From contig CAZCTN010000007.1 in assembly GCA_964501655.1 (NCBI GenBank), forward strand, positions 49,032-113,031: a stretch of 64,000 bases of DNA, read 5' to 3'. A program made the position numbers and the translations under genes. Below are positions 10,018-18,404 of this stretch, piece by piece. The first letter of the stretch is position 1. Every line of letters starts with the position of its first letter. Source of the DNA: JAAYJK01 sp964501655. Its GTDB lineage: Bacteria > Bacillota > Syntrophomonadia > Syntrophomonadales > Syntrophomonadaceae. The notes under the pieces are model-generated. The model was given only the letters and a program-made list of their open reading frames with translations, was not told where the DNA came from and searched no databases.

Positions 10018-10106
10018 CAACGGGTGATATGCTTGGTCCTGGTTATTTTATCCATTAAAACCCTCCAGGATATTAGTGTATACATTTTTGCTAATATCAC
10101 CCGTTG
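10018..10106 (+). other. Nested inverted repeat, possible structured RNA
   Basis: The 402-bp gap after the adaptor gene has no coding signal but contains a perfect 13-bp dyad, CAACGGGTGATAT at 10018-10030 and its complement at 10094-10106. Nested inside are TCCTGG/CCAGGA and a small GGTT..TTTTA / TAAAA..CC hairpin, so the 89-nt segment can fold into one elongated stem with internal loops. No run of T follows directly, so a simple terminator is less likely than a cis-regulatory or small RNA. The remainder of the gap is AT-rich and no consensus promoter was found. Confidence 0.45.
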
Positions 10107-10248
10107 ATTTTATCATCAGCCTGATTTCCCCTCCGTTTTCATCATCTCCACATCTCCCGAACATATTTCATAGATAAAATTTATACGTATAAATAAAGGA
10201 TTACATGGTTATTTGTAGTATTAAGAATATATAGCAAGGGGTGGAAGC

Positions 10249-10857
10249 ATGATGGAGCTGAATGTAATAGCTATAAATGGCAGCCCGAATGAAAAAGGCA
10301 ATACCGCTTTTTTATTACAGGAAGCTCTAAATGAATGCGAAAGAATGGGCGCCAAGAGGCAAATCATATCCTGCCAGCATCTGCTGGCACATCAAAAGAT
10401 GCCTTTTTGTATTGCTTGTTCATCACCCTGTTCTGCAAAATGTTACGTGGATTCTGAACTGGACAATGCTTTTCGGGTCATGTCACAGGCAGACGCATTG
10501 ATAATAGGAAGCCCGGTATACTTTGGCACGGTTACTGCCCAATTGAAAGCGTTCTGGGATAAAGGAAGAAAACTAAGAAGTGAAATGAAACTCATGAATG
10601 TAGTGGGAGGTGCTATCTCAGTAGGCAGATCGAGGTTTGGAGGGCAGGAATCCGCTCTGCGCACCATACAGGATATGTTGCTGGCACAGGGAATGATAGT
10701 GATAGGCGATGGATACTACCAGGATGACTGTGGGCACTCCGGGGCAGCAGGTCAGGATCCAGCCTGGGAGGACGAAAATGCCATAAAAAGGGCGCGTGTT
10801 TTAGGTAAAAGAATATGTGAAGTTGCCAGGGCTACGTTTCATTTAAGAAGACGATGA
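10249..10857 (+). CDS. Flavodoxin-like NAD(P)H-dependent FMN reductase, possibly iron-sulfur flavoprotein
   Basis: A 202-residue flavodoxin-fold protein. The N-terminal phosphate-binding loop is INGSPNEKGNTAFL at about residues 9-22, and GSPVYFGTVTAQLKAFWD at about 86-103 is the second FMN contact typical of the NADPH-dependent FMN reductase family. Four cysteines (CIACSSPCSAKC, about 49-60) resemble the cluster motif of archaeal and clostridial iron-sulfur flavoproteins, although the spacing is C-x2-C-x3-C-x3-C. It probably transfers electrons between reduced carriers and an unknown acceptor in the cytosol. It is a stand-alone gene with its own AAGGGG ribosome-binding site and a terminator behind it. 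A second ATG at 10252 is an equally possible start. Confidence 0.85.
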   Translation: MMELNVIAINGSPNEKGNTAFLLQEALNECERMGAKRQIISCQHLLAHQKMPFCIACSSPCSAKCYVDSELDNAFRVMSQADALIIGSPVYFGTVTAQLKAFWDKGRKLRSEMKLMNVVGGAISVGRSRFGGQESALRTIQDMLLAQGMIVIGDGYYQDDCGHSGAAGQDPAWEDENAIKRARVLGKRICEVARATFHLRRR

Positions 10858-10889
10858 AGGATATCGGGTTAAATAAAAAATCCGCTGCC

Positions 10890-10918
10890 ATCCTTGGTCG
10901 AGGGACTAAGGATTTTTA
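10890..10918 (+). terminator. Rho-independent terminator
   Basis: ATCCTTGGTC (10890-10899) pairs with GACTAAGGAT (10904-10913) around a GAGG loop and is followed by TTTTA. It closes the flavoprotein gene. Confidence 0.85.
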
Positions 10919-10982
10919 TATTAATAAGCTAATATGCATTAGAAAGACTGCAGACCAAAGTGCCACAGAGAGGTGAGCAGGT

Positions 10983-12050
10983 ATGAGCATCAGGGAAGAA
11001 ATAGAAAAACGCGAAAAAGGGATGTTAGCTGCCTATGCCACTCTGGCAGCAAACTCCAGAGGCCGGGATAGAGAGGAAGAAGCAGATCCAATTCGCTCAT
11101 GTTTTATGGTAGACCGTGATCGGGTGGTTCATTCCAAATCCTTCCGACGATTAAAGCATAAGACCCAGGTATTCATAGCGCCTCCTGGTGATCATTATCG
11201 CAGCCGATTGACTCATACCCTGGAAGTCAATCAGATTGCCAAGACTATAGGAGCGGGGCTGAACCTGAACATGGATTTGATCGAAGCCATAGCTCTGGCT
11301 CACGATCTGGGACATACTCCCTTTGCTCATGCAGGTGAGCAAATATTGGACAGTCTTCTGGAGGACGGTTTCAAACACAATGAAAACAGCATCCGGGTAT
11401 TGACCCGGGTGGAACAGCATCGGCGGGGGAGAGGACTGAATCTGAGTTGGGAAGTCCTGGATGGGGTCATCAATCACAGCGGATATGATTCCAGTGACCG
11501 GAATGCTTCCACCCTGGAAGGGCAGGTAATCCGGCTGAGTGATAAAATTGCTTATGTCCAGCATGACATAGATGATTCTATAAGAGCAGGGTTGTTAGCC
11601 CTGGAGGATGTGCCGGAAGAATATCTGAAGGTACTTGGACATACTCACAGCAGGAGGATAGCCACTCTGGTAAATGATACCATATGCCATACCCGCAGTT
11701 TGATATTAAAGGGCGGCGGGGTGATGGTGGCACCATCGCCGGAAATAGAACAGGCTTTGAAAGGTCTGAGGAGATTTATGTTTGATGTTATCTATAATGG
11801 TCCGGTATGCCAGGCTGAACGTTCACGAGCCGGCTTTATTATTGAGCACCTGTTCAACTATTACAAGAAACATCCCGAGAAGATGAGCCCGATCTACCTG
11901 GAATTAGCTGAAGAAGAGGGGCTGGATCGTGCGGCAGCAGACTATATTTCCGGGATGAGTGATGAATATTGTATTGCCGCCTTTCAAGAAATATATGTAC
12001 CCCATTCCATGGTTCCTAAAGCGAAAAAACTGGATCAAACGTTAAAATAG
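10983..12050 (+). CDS. dgt: dGTP triphosphohydrolase-like HD-domain protein
   Basis: A 355-residue HD-superfamily phosphohydrolase of the dGTPase type, expected to split dNTPs into deoxynucleoside and triphosphate and so help balance nucleotide pools. The N-terminus has HSKSFRRLKHKTQVF, then the HD motif metal ligands in THTLEVNQIAKTIG and AIALAHDLGHTPFAHAGE, and the later Asp in QVIRLSDKIAYVQHDIDD. It begins with ATG behind GAGAGGTG. It lies directly upstream of dnaG and rpoD, a common order in clostridia that links it to the DNA replication operon. Confidence 0.93.
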   Translation: MSIREEIEKREKGMLAAYATLAANSRGRDREEEADPIRSCFMVDRDRVVHSKSFRRLKHKTQVFIAPPGDHYRSRLTHTLEVNQIAKTIGAGLNLNMDLIEAIALAHDLGHTPFAHAGEQILDSLLEDGFKHNENSIRVLTRVEQHRRGRGLNLSWEVLDGVINHSGYDSSDRNASTLEGQVIRLSDKIAYVQHDIDDSIRAGLLALEDVPEEYLKVLGHTHSRRIATLVNDTICHTRSLILKGGGVMVAPSPEIEQALKGLRRFMFDVIYNGPVCQAERSRAGFIIEHLFNYYKKHPEKMSPIYLELAEEEGLDRAAADYISGMSDEYCIAAFQEIYVPHSMVPKAKKLDQTLK

Positions 12051-12130
12051 AAAAAATACCAAGATTTTTCGGTAAAATGTAATATTTTTAAAGGAATTAT
12101 GCTCAAAAAGTAGAATTGTAGGTGGAGGTA

Positions 12131-13894
12131 ATGAGCAGATATTATAATGACCAGTTGTTAAATGACATCAACAGCCGCTTGGATATTGTAGATATAGTGT
12201 CAGAAACAGTCAAGCTTACCCGTAAGGGAAATCGTTACTGGGGATTGTGCCCCTTTCATGAGGAAAAAACTTCATCCTTCTCCGTGACTCCGGATAAGAA
12301 CCTGTTTTACTGTTTCGGATGTCATGCCGGGGGCAACCTCTTTACCTATTTGATGAAGCGCGATGGACTTGAGTTTACTGAGGCAGTCGAGACGCTGGCC
12401 AATCGGGCCGGAGTCAGGTTAACCACATCAAGCAGAAACCATCAAGCCGACGAGAGCCGTAAAAGAGTTCTGGAGATTAACCGGGCGGCGGCACAGTTTT
12501 ACCATCAAATGCTGTTAGCCCAGGAGAATCAAAGGTCCTTTCTTTATGTGGAGAAAAGAGGGATTAACCGGCAGACGGCCACAGAATTCAAACTGGGGTA
12601 TGCGGCTGATGCCTGGAATGTGCTGGAAGAATACCTGCTGAAAAAAGGTTATCCCGATAAGTATATCAAGATGTCAGGTTTGATCAAACGCAGCAGTACG
12701 GACAGATACTATGATTTATTTCGCCACCGGATAATTTTCCCCATCAGCAGATACGACGGAGAAATTGTAGGTTTTGGAGGCCGGGTTATGGATGACAGTT
12801 TGCCCAAGTATATTAATACCCCGGAGACTGAGATATACTCCAAACGCCGGAATTTGTATGGTTTATATCAGGCCAGGGAGGCAATACGAAAAGAAAACCA
12901 GGTGTTGCTGGTAGAAGGTTATATGGACTGCATCAAGATTCATCAAAATGAAATAAGGAATTGCGCGGCTATCTTGGGCACCGCTACTACGGCTGAACAG
13001 GGAAGCTTATTAAGGCGTTATGCTGAGAAAGTGCTGATCCTTTACGATGGTGACGAGGCCGGGCAGCGTGAGACCATGAGGAGCGCTGAGGTTCTTCAGG
13101 AACAGGGACTGAAGGTAGAAATAGTAACTCTGCCCGGCGGCAAAGACCCTGACGATTACTTAGAATTGTATGGAAAAGAGGAATTTTCGCACTATATCCA
13201 GAATAATAAAGTAAATTACCTGGGGTTTAAAATAAACCGATATATAAGTCAAGTAAAAGAGATGAATCTCGACAAGCAAAAAGAGATAATCAATGCAGTA
13301 AAATCAGATATCAATGCTTTAAACAGTGAGATTGAGAAGGATTATTACATAAAAATCCTGGCCAAGAGTCTGCGCCTGGAAGAAGGTCTGGTTTATCGGG
13401 AAATAAGCTCAAAAAACCGGGATTATACCCGGGAATTAAAGAATAAAAGTATAAAAGATAGGGATAATATTGAATACGGCAATTATAGCTTAGAAGAGAA
13501 AATATTGGCAGCAATGCTGAAGAACGAACAGGTTTATAACCGAATAAAGAACAGCATAGGGATCGATTTTTTTTCCGATCCCGTATACAAGGAGTTAATT
13601 AACCGGCGTGAACAGCCAGAAGATCTGCGGCAGATGAGCCAGGGCATGGATGAAGATATGATCGGAAAGGCAGCCAGATTGGAGTTCATGCTGGAAGATA
13701 TAGAAGAAGCAGACGAGATTAGCATTAATAATTTTATTCGTCAGGTGGTATTGATCAAAGCCAAAAAGCGCCAGCGAATAATTAGCCATAAGCTTAATAT
13801 CCTTAAAACCGAAGGAGACTTTAATAGTATAATGAGATTTATTCTGGAACTTGATACCATCCTTAATAAGACCCGGGAAGGGGGATATAGATGA
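12131..13894 (+). CDS. dnaG: DNA primase
   Basis: A 587-residue primase that makes RNA primers at the replication fork. The N-terminal zinc finger has CPFH and CFGCH at about residues 38-64. The RNA polymerase domain has GFGGRVMDD and the TOPRIM motifs VEGYMDCIK and LYDGDEAGQRE at about 257 and 302. The C-terminal part is the helicase-interaction region. The frame opens at a GTG at 12122, but GGAGG at 12124-12128 would lie inside that extension, so ATG 12131 is chosen. The end overlaps rpoD by 4 bp, the classic macromolecular synthesis operon arrangement without rpsU here. Confidence 0.96.
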   Translation: MSRYYNDQLLNDINSRLDIVDIVSETVKLTRKGNRYWGLCPFHEEKTSSFSVTPDKNLFYCFGCHAGGNLFTYLMKRDGLEFTEAVETLANRAGVRLTTSSRNHQADESRKRVLEINRAAAQFYHQMLLAQENQRSFLYVEKRGINRQTATEFKLGYAADAWNVLEEYLLKKGYPDKYIKMSGLIKRSSTDRYYDLFRHRIIFPISRYDGEIVGFGGRVMDDSLPKYINTPETEIYSKRRNLYGLYQAREAIRKENQVLLVEGYMDCIKIHQNEIRNCAAILGTATTAEQGSLLRRYAEKVLILYDGDEAGQRETMRSAEVLQEQGLKVEIVTLPGGKDPDDYLELYGKEEFSHYIQNNKVNYLGFKINRYISQVKEMNLDKQKEIINAVKSDINALNSEIEKDYYIKILAKSLRLEEGLVYREISSKNRDYTRELKNKSIKDRDNIEYGNYSLEEKILAAMLKNEQVYNRIKNSIGIDFFSDPVYKELINRREQPEDLRQMSQGMDEDMIGKAARLEFMLEDIEEADEISINNFIRQVVLIKAKKRQRIISHKLNILKTEGDFNSIMRFILELDTILNKTREGGYR

Positions 13895-14973
13895 AAGCGG
13901 ATGGAAAGCTGGCTGAAGCGATAACCGTCATTGCAGAAAAAGGCAAAAAGAAAAAAAATTTGTCTTACGAGGAGATTATTGATGAGCTGCAGGGTTTCAG
14001 CCTGGAATCTGATCATATAGACGATATACTGGAACACCTGCAATCATTAGGCATAGTTATAGGAAACGATAATGACCTGGAGGGGGAAGAGGAAACCGAG
14101 CCAGAGAATCTGGAAACAGCGGATGTAGTAATACCGGATGGTATTGAGATAGATGATCCAGTTCGCATGTACCTTAAAGAGATAGGAAGGGTACGCTTGC
14201 TGACCGCGGATGAAGAGATTGACTTGGCCCTGAGGATCGAACTGGGGGAAGAAGAAGCCAAGAGGCAGTTGGTAGAGGCCAACTTGAGGCTGGTGGTAAG
14301 CATAGCCAAAAGATATGTAGGCCGGGGCATGTTATTTCTGGATCTTATCCAGGAAGGTAATTTGGGCCTGATGAAGGCGGTGGAAAAATTTGACTACCGC
14401 AAGGGATTTAAATTCAGCACCTATGCCACCTGGTGGATCAGGCAGGCTATAACCAGAGCTATCGCAGATCAGGCCCGAACCATCAGAATACCGGTGCATA
14501 TGGTGGAGACCATCAATAAACTGTCCCGGGTGCAAAGGAACCTGCTGCAGATTCTGGGCAGGGAACCAACTCCGCTGGAAGTGGCAGAGGAGATGGATAT
14601 ACCTGTGGATCGGGTTATTGAAATAATGAAGGTAGCCCAGGAACCGGTTTCCCTGGAGACTCCCATAGGGGAGGAAGATGACAGTCATCTGGGAGATTTT
14701 ATTACCGATGAAGATGCAGAATCACCGGAAGAGTCAGCATCTTTTGTGTTGTTGCGCGAACATCTGGATGGCATATTGAATACCCTGACTGAACGGGAGG
14801 AAAAAGTCCTGAGGCTGAGGTTCGGATTGGATGACGGCAGGCCCAGGACCCTGGAAGAAGTAGGTCAGGAATTTGGAGTTACCCGGGAGAGGATAAGACA
14901 GATCGAGGCCAAGGCATTAAGAAAACTCAGGCATCCATCTCGGAGCAAGAAACTCAAAGACTATATAGAATAA
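13891..14973 (+). CDS. rpoD: RNA polymerase primary sigma factor SigA/RpoD
   Basis: A 360-residue housekeeping sigma factor. A short region 1.1 is followed by region 1.2 with DPVRMYLKEIGRV, region 2 with LRLVVSIAKRYVGRGM and the -10-binding segment FKFSTYATWWIRQAITRAI, region 3, and region 4.2 with LEEVGQEFGVTRERIRQIEA for the -35 element. Its length is normal for Firmicutes. It starts at an ATGA overlap with dnaG. It directs the TTGACA/TATAAT promoters seen nearby; the two sigma-54 promoters in this window need a different sigma factor, RpoN, not encoded here. Confidence 0.98.
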   Translation: MKADGKLAEAITVIAEKGKKKKNLSYEEIIDELQGFSLESDHIDDILEHLQSLGIVIGNDNDLEGEEETEPENLETADVVIPDGIEIDDPVRMYLKEIGRVRLLTADEEIDLALRIELGEEEAKRQLVEANLRLVVSIAKRYVGRGMLFLDLIQEGNLGLMKAVEKFDYRKGFKFSTYATWWIRQAITRAIADQARTIRIPVHMVETINKLSRVQRNLLQILGREPTPLEVAEEMDIPVDRVIEIMKVAQEPVSLETPIGEEDDSHLGDFITDEDAESPEESASFVLLREHLDGILNTLTEREEKVLRLRFGLDDGRPRTLEEVGQEFGVTRERIRQIEAKALRKLRHPSRSKKLKDYIE

Positions 14974-14996
14974 AGGGTTCAAATACTAAAATGTTA

Positions 14997-15026
14997 TTGA
15001 CAATGACCCATGATAAATACTATAAT
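14997..15026 (+). promoter_or_regulatory. Sigma-A promoter for tRNA-Asn
   Basis: Consensus TTGACA (14997-15002) and TATAAT (15021-15026) are separated by 18 bp, and the tRNA begins 17 bp after the -10 box. Confidence 0.92.
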
Positions 15027-15043
15027 GGATTTCGTTGAGACGG

Positions 15044-15118
15044 TCCTCGATAGCTCAACGGTAGAGCATCCGGCTGTTAACCGGAGGGTTGTAGGTTCGA
15101 ATCCTACTCGGGGAGCCA
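15044..15118 (+). tRNA. tRNA-Asn (GTT)
   Basis: A complete cloverleaf. The 7-bp acceptor stem TCCTCGA pairs with TCGGGGA, the anticodon loop is CTGTTAA with anticodon GTT, the T arm is GTAGG-TTCGAAT-CCTAC, the discriminator is G, and CCA is encoded. Confidence 0.97.
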
Positions 15119-15130
15119 TGGAAAATTAAG

Positions 15131-15159
15131 GCGGTAACCCAACCGAGTTACCGCTTTTT
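15131..15159 (+). terminator. Terminator after tRNA-Asn
   Basis: GCGGTAAC (15131-15138) pairs with GTTACCGC (15147-15154) and is followed by five T residues. Confidence 0.88.
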
Positions 15160-15254
15160 AATTAGATTCCCGGTTCACTTTCGGCTTGGGTCCGAATGCT
15201 CAATAACTTTGCACCCCGGATAGTTAAAGATCTAAAAGAATTAAGGTTTTTCTA

Positions 15255-15283
15255 TTGACCTTTGTACAGAATTTTTATATACT
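15255..15283 (+). promoter_or_regulatory. Sigma-A promoter for the tRNA-Met/Glu/Val group
   Basis: TTGACC (15255-15260) and TATACT (15278-15283) are separated by 17 bp. The first mature tRNA base is 29 bp downstream. Confidence 0.88.
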
Positions 15284-15311
15284 AACTGTTGCGGGGTTGC
15301 CGCAGTAACCA

Positions 15312-15387
15312 GGGCCTATAGCTCAGTTGGTAGAGCCACCGGCTCATAACCGGTTGGTCCCAGGTTCGAGTCCTGGTAGGCCCACCA
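15312..15387 (+). tRNA. tRNA-Met (CAT), elongator type
   Basis: The acceptor stem GGGCCTA pairs fully with TAGGCCC, the anticodon loop is CTCATAA (CAT), the T arm is intact and CCA is encoded. The G1-C72 pair rules out a normal bacterial initiator. A CAT tRNA modified to read ATA (Ile2) cannot be excluded from sequence alone. Confidence 0.9.
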
Positions 15388-15520
15388 TATCTGATATAAG
15401 AATTTCGGAGTCAGATCAAAAGGGTCAGATATTGGAAACAGGAAGTAAGACGCAGCAAAAATGTATACAATCAAGTTATTGCAGTCAATCATCCGAGGTC
15501 CAAAATCCGATTTCCGTCAA

Positions 15521-15595
15521 GGCCCCTTGGTCAAGCGGTTAAGACACCGGCCTTTCACGCCGGTAACAGGGGTTCGAGTCCCCTAGGGGTCACCA
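15521..15595 (+). tRNA. tRNA-Glu (TTC)
   Basis: The acceptor stem GGCCCCT pairs with AGGGGTC (one G-U), the anticodon loop is CTTTCAC (TTC), the T arm is GGGG-TTCGAGT-CCCC, and CCA is encoded. About 130 bp separate it from tRNA-Met, with no promoter or terminator seen between them. Confidence 0.96.
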
Positions 15596-15598
15596 TAA

Positions 15599-15674
15599 GG
15601 GCGATTAGCTCAGCTGGGAGAGCGCCTGCCTTACAAGCAGGATGTCACAGGTTCAAGTCCTGTATCGCCCACCA
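15599..15674 (+). tRNA. tRNA-Val (TAC)
   Basis: The acceptor stem GGGCGAT pairs with ATCGCCC, the anticodon loop is CTTACAA (TAC), the T arm is ACAGG-TTCAAGT-CCTGT, and CCA is encoded. It starts 3 bp after tRNA-Glu, so the two are co-transcribed. Confidence 0.97.
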
Positions 15675-15685
15675 TAGAAAAATAC

Positions 15686-15729
15686 AGGGTTCCAGAGGTT
15701 TTTATATGAGCTTTGGAACCCTTATTTTA
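15686..15729 (+). terminator. Terminator after the tRNA group
   Basis: AGGGTTCCA (15686-15694) pairs with TGGAACCCT (15714-15722) across a 19-nt loop, and TATTTTAT follows. Confidence 0.75.
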
Positions 15730-15870
15730 TGGAGATAAATAGAAATGCTTGGAGTAAAGGAGATAATCTGGTTTATTCTTTTGGTATATGGTAGATTTAG
15801 CATGTGAGGCAGTATAAAAAAGACGTGAATCTGAAAAATGTAAATTTTAGCCAAAATAATGGTGTGATTC

Positions 15871-15879
15871 TGATATAAT
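15871..15879 (+). promoter_or_regulatory. Extended -10 promoter for citrate synthase
   Basis: TGATATAAT is an extended -10 element. No good -35 box is seen. It would start transcription near 15886, which favours translation from the ATG at 15940 over the one at 15895. Confidence 0.6.
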
Positions 15880-15939
15880 ATGAAATAATACTATATGATT
15901 AACTGGCATAAGATCAGGTACATAAAGGGGAGTAATGTA

Positions 15940-17310
15940 ATGGACGCAAGGGAAGTGAAACAGCCGATAGCTGATGATATATTGTCGCAATTAACGGCAA
16001 TGGCCCAAAAAAATAGTTTTATCGAACCTGAATTGTACAGCAAATTCATGGTTAAGCGCGGATTGCGGGATATTGATGGTTGGGGGGTACTGGTAGGACT
16101 TACCGAGATTGGGGAAGTTCATTCCTATATAACTGATGAGAATGAAATAGTACCGGTACCGGGGCGCTTAATATACCGCGGGATAGATATCAACGATATT
16201 GTTAAGGGTTTTATACAGGAGAAGCGTTTCGGTTTCGAGGAAAGCTGTTACCTGTTATTATTTGGAGAGTTGCCGCGCCGGGAGCAGTTGGAAGAGTTTA
16301 AACAACTGCTGGCCGGGTATCAGAGTTTGCCGGAGTATTTTGTTACCGATATGATTCTCAAGGCTCCCAGCAAGGACATGATGGTAGTGCTGGCCAGGAG
16401 TGTGCTGGCCCTTTACAGCTTTGATGACCGGGCTGATGACACATCCATAGAAAATGTACTAAGACAGTCTTTGCAATTGATATCACGTTTTCCGGTGCTG
16501 GCGGTCTATGCTTACCAGGCTTATTCCCATTACCATGGCAATAACAGTCTCTTTATCCATAGTCCGCAGCCCGAGCTGAGCGTAGCGGAAAATATCCTGC
16601 ATATGCTGCGCCCCAATAGTAAATATACTCGCCTGGAGGCGGCCTTGCTGGATCTGGCGCTGGTGCTTCATGCTGAACATGGAGGGGGAAATAATTCATC
16701 CTTTGTCACCCATGTAGTAACATCATCAGGGACAGATACCTATTCGGTAATAGCTGCCGCCCTGGGTTCCTTAAAAGGTCCCCGTCACGGAGGAGCCAAT
16801 CACAAAGTAGTACAAATGATGGCTGATATGAAACAAGAGGTCAAGGATTGGGAGGATGAGGATGAAATATCAGCCTATCTGACCAGAATCTTAAATAAGG
16901 AAGCCTTCGATAAGGCGGGCAAAATATATGGCATCGGCCATGCGGTGTATTCAATTTCAGACCCCCGGGCGGTGATCCTGAAGTGTCAGGCAGCCAAGCT
17001 GGCCGGTGAAAAGGGATTGGAAAACGAGTTCCGTCTCTATGAGAAGGTGGAAAATCTGGCCCCGCAGGTTATCGGGAAAATGCGGCCAATATACAAGGGC
17101 GTGAGTGCCAATGTTGATTTTTATTCAGGATTTGTCTACAGTATGCTGCAAATTCCGCCGGAGCTTTTTACCCCTATTTTTGCCATTGCCAGGATTGCGG
17201 GTTGGAGTGCTCACCGAATTGAAGAACTGGTTAATGCCGGTAAAATAATCAGACCGGCATACAAAAGTGTAGCCGTCCGGCGAAAATATATAGCTATGGA
17301 TGAACGGTGA
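15940..17310 (+). CDS. Citrate synthase
   Basis: A 456-residue enzyme of the citrate synthase family, condensing acetyl-CoA with oxaloacetate. The three catalytic residues are recognisable: His247 in HAEHGGGN, His334 in GIGHAVY and Asp393 in VDFYSGFVY. The length and the extended N-terminus fit the longer clostridial form. ATG 15940 is used because AAGGGGAG lies 7 bp upstream. An in-frame ATG at 15895 falls about 9 bp after the predicted transcription start. The gene is alone, between the tRNA group and an opposite-strand gene, and no other TCA-cycle gene is near. It probably supplies 2-oxoglutarate for glutamate synthesis. A 2-methylcitrate synthase activity cannot be ruled out. Confidence 0.93.
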   Translation: MDAREVKQPIADDILSQLTAMAQKNSFIEPELYSKFMVKRGLRDIDGWGVLVGLTEIGEVHSYITDENEIVPVPGRLIYRGIDINDIVKGFIQEKRFGFEESCYLLLFGELPRREQLEEFKQLLAGYQSLPEYFVTDMILKAPSKDMMVVLARSVLALYSFDDRADDTSIENVLRQSLQLISRFPVLAVYAYQAYSHYHGNNSLFIHSPQPELSVAENILHMLRPNSKYTRLEAALLDLALVLHAEHGGGNNSSFVTHVVTSSGTDTYSVIAAALGSLKGPRHGGANHKVVQMMADMKQEVKDWEDEDEISAYLTRILNKEAFDKAGKIYGIGHAVYSISDPRAVILKCQAAKLAGEKGLENEFRLYEKVENLAPQVIGKMRPIYKGVSANVDFYSGFVYSMLQIPPELFTPIFAIARIAGWSAHRIEELVNAGKIIRPAYKSVAVRRKYIAMDER

Positions 17311-17427
17311 ATGGTCCGGGTAAGATCCTGATCCTCTGCTTTTAGCAGCTCAAGGCTCAAGGTTTTAGCTGGGAGTTGCGGTAAGGCAGATAGCGGGAGC
17401 CAAACCTAGCTTGCCATACCATTGGTG

Positions 17428-17973
17428 TTATTCAACTCGTTCCCATTCCAAACGGGATATTTTCCATCGCTCTTCCTGATAGGTACAGAATACCCGGTAA
17501 AGGTATCTGCTGTCCTCTCCGTAATAATCCTCAAAATAGCGTTCAAATACCACCTGATCTTCATCTATAAAACAGCTTCTTATCAGATTGGGGTTCTCGG
17601 GCAGCAGTACCGGTAATCCATCTGTAGGCAGTATGAGCAGCTGCTTATGATCCGCATCATAAAAAGTATAGGCGGTAATAATATCTTCGGCCAGGCGGGC
17701 ATCGAATCCCTGGCAGAAGTAAGACAATGCCTCTTCATAGGTATCGGCATGGCGGGAAACGGTGAAATTTCCCCATGGATATGAATCATTGAAGAAGTTC
17801 AAATAGATCTCAAAACCATTGAGCATGTCGACCCAGGCCCGATCTTTTTTGGCTCCACCATTAACCTCCTGCAGCTTATCTTCTCCGCTGACATATGGAT
17901 AACCGCAGCTAAACATCAGAATAAGCAGCAGTAATGCTATTCCCAGGCGTTTAAACAAAGACCATACCTCCAT
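17428..17973 (-). CDS. Putative lipoprotein of unknown function
   Basis: This 181-residue protein is not recognised. Read from ATG 17973 it starts MEVWSLFKRLGIALLLLILM and reaches a lipobox-like FSC at about residue 22, so it is probably exported and lipid-anchored. The remainder is acidic and rich in Tyr, Phe and Trp, with no cysteine cluster or known motif that I can see. The frame continues upstream to a TTG at 18024, but a TATAAT box lies just before that position on this strand. The gene is convergent with citrate synthase and divergent from the germination cluster. Confidence 0.65.
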   Translation of the reverse strand: MEVWSLFKRLGIALLLLILMFSCGYPYVSGEDKLQEVNGGAKKDRAWVDMLNGFEIYLNFFNDSYPWGNFTVSRHADTYEEALSYFCQGFDARLAEDIITAYTFYDADHKQLLILPTDGLPVLLPENPNLIRSCFIDEDQVVFERYFEDYYGEDSRYLYRVFCTYQEERWKISRLEWERVE

Positions 17974-18404
17974 AAACCATACCGGCAGTTTCCCTCCCGC
18001 CCCTGCATACGCGCTAAACGACAAGTACTTAGATTATACCTATATGGCAATAAATACCATAAGGAAACAGGTCGAAGAGATTATTTTTTTAACGGCAAGA
18101 AATGAGCAAATAAACCCTTTCCGGTATTTTGTCAGCCGAAGGAATCAAAGAGTTGCGGCTTTATTCTTCGGCAGTAATTATATATGTTTCTCCAGGGGAT
18201 AAGATTACCGTTCAGGTGTAATTTAGAAAGCTAGTATGCCAAATTACTGCCGTATCAGTACTCTGTGGGGATATTCCTCAACTGGCAGGATATATCTGGA
18301 CTATTTGGACAGACTAATTAATGCCAAAGCTGGAATTCAAATCGAGGGTCTTATACTCTTAATTTATTTCACTTGGCTGGGGTTCAGGCTAAGAGACAGC
18401 ATAA
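17974..18404. other. Divergent intergenic region before the germination cluster
   Basis: There is no convincing gene here. On the minus strand a TATAAT box lies at about 18034-18039 with a poor -35 region. A plus-strand open frame from 18236 overlaps gerAB and lacks a ribosome-binding site. A forespore (sigma-G type) promoter would be expected for the germination genes, but I could not assign one with confidence. Confidence 0.4.

Noticed and set aside
15327..15542. 71-codon open frame across the tRNA region
   Set aside because: It overlaps tRNA-Met and part of tRNA-Glu and has no ribosome-binding site.
17311..17427. Possible sixth copy of the dispersed element
   Set aside because: Only short, gapped resemblance (an AAGATC..CCTCTGCTTTTA stretch and GTTGCGGTAAGG); not enough to call.
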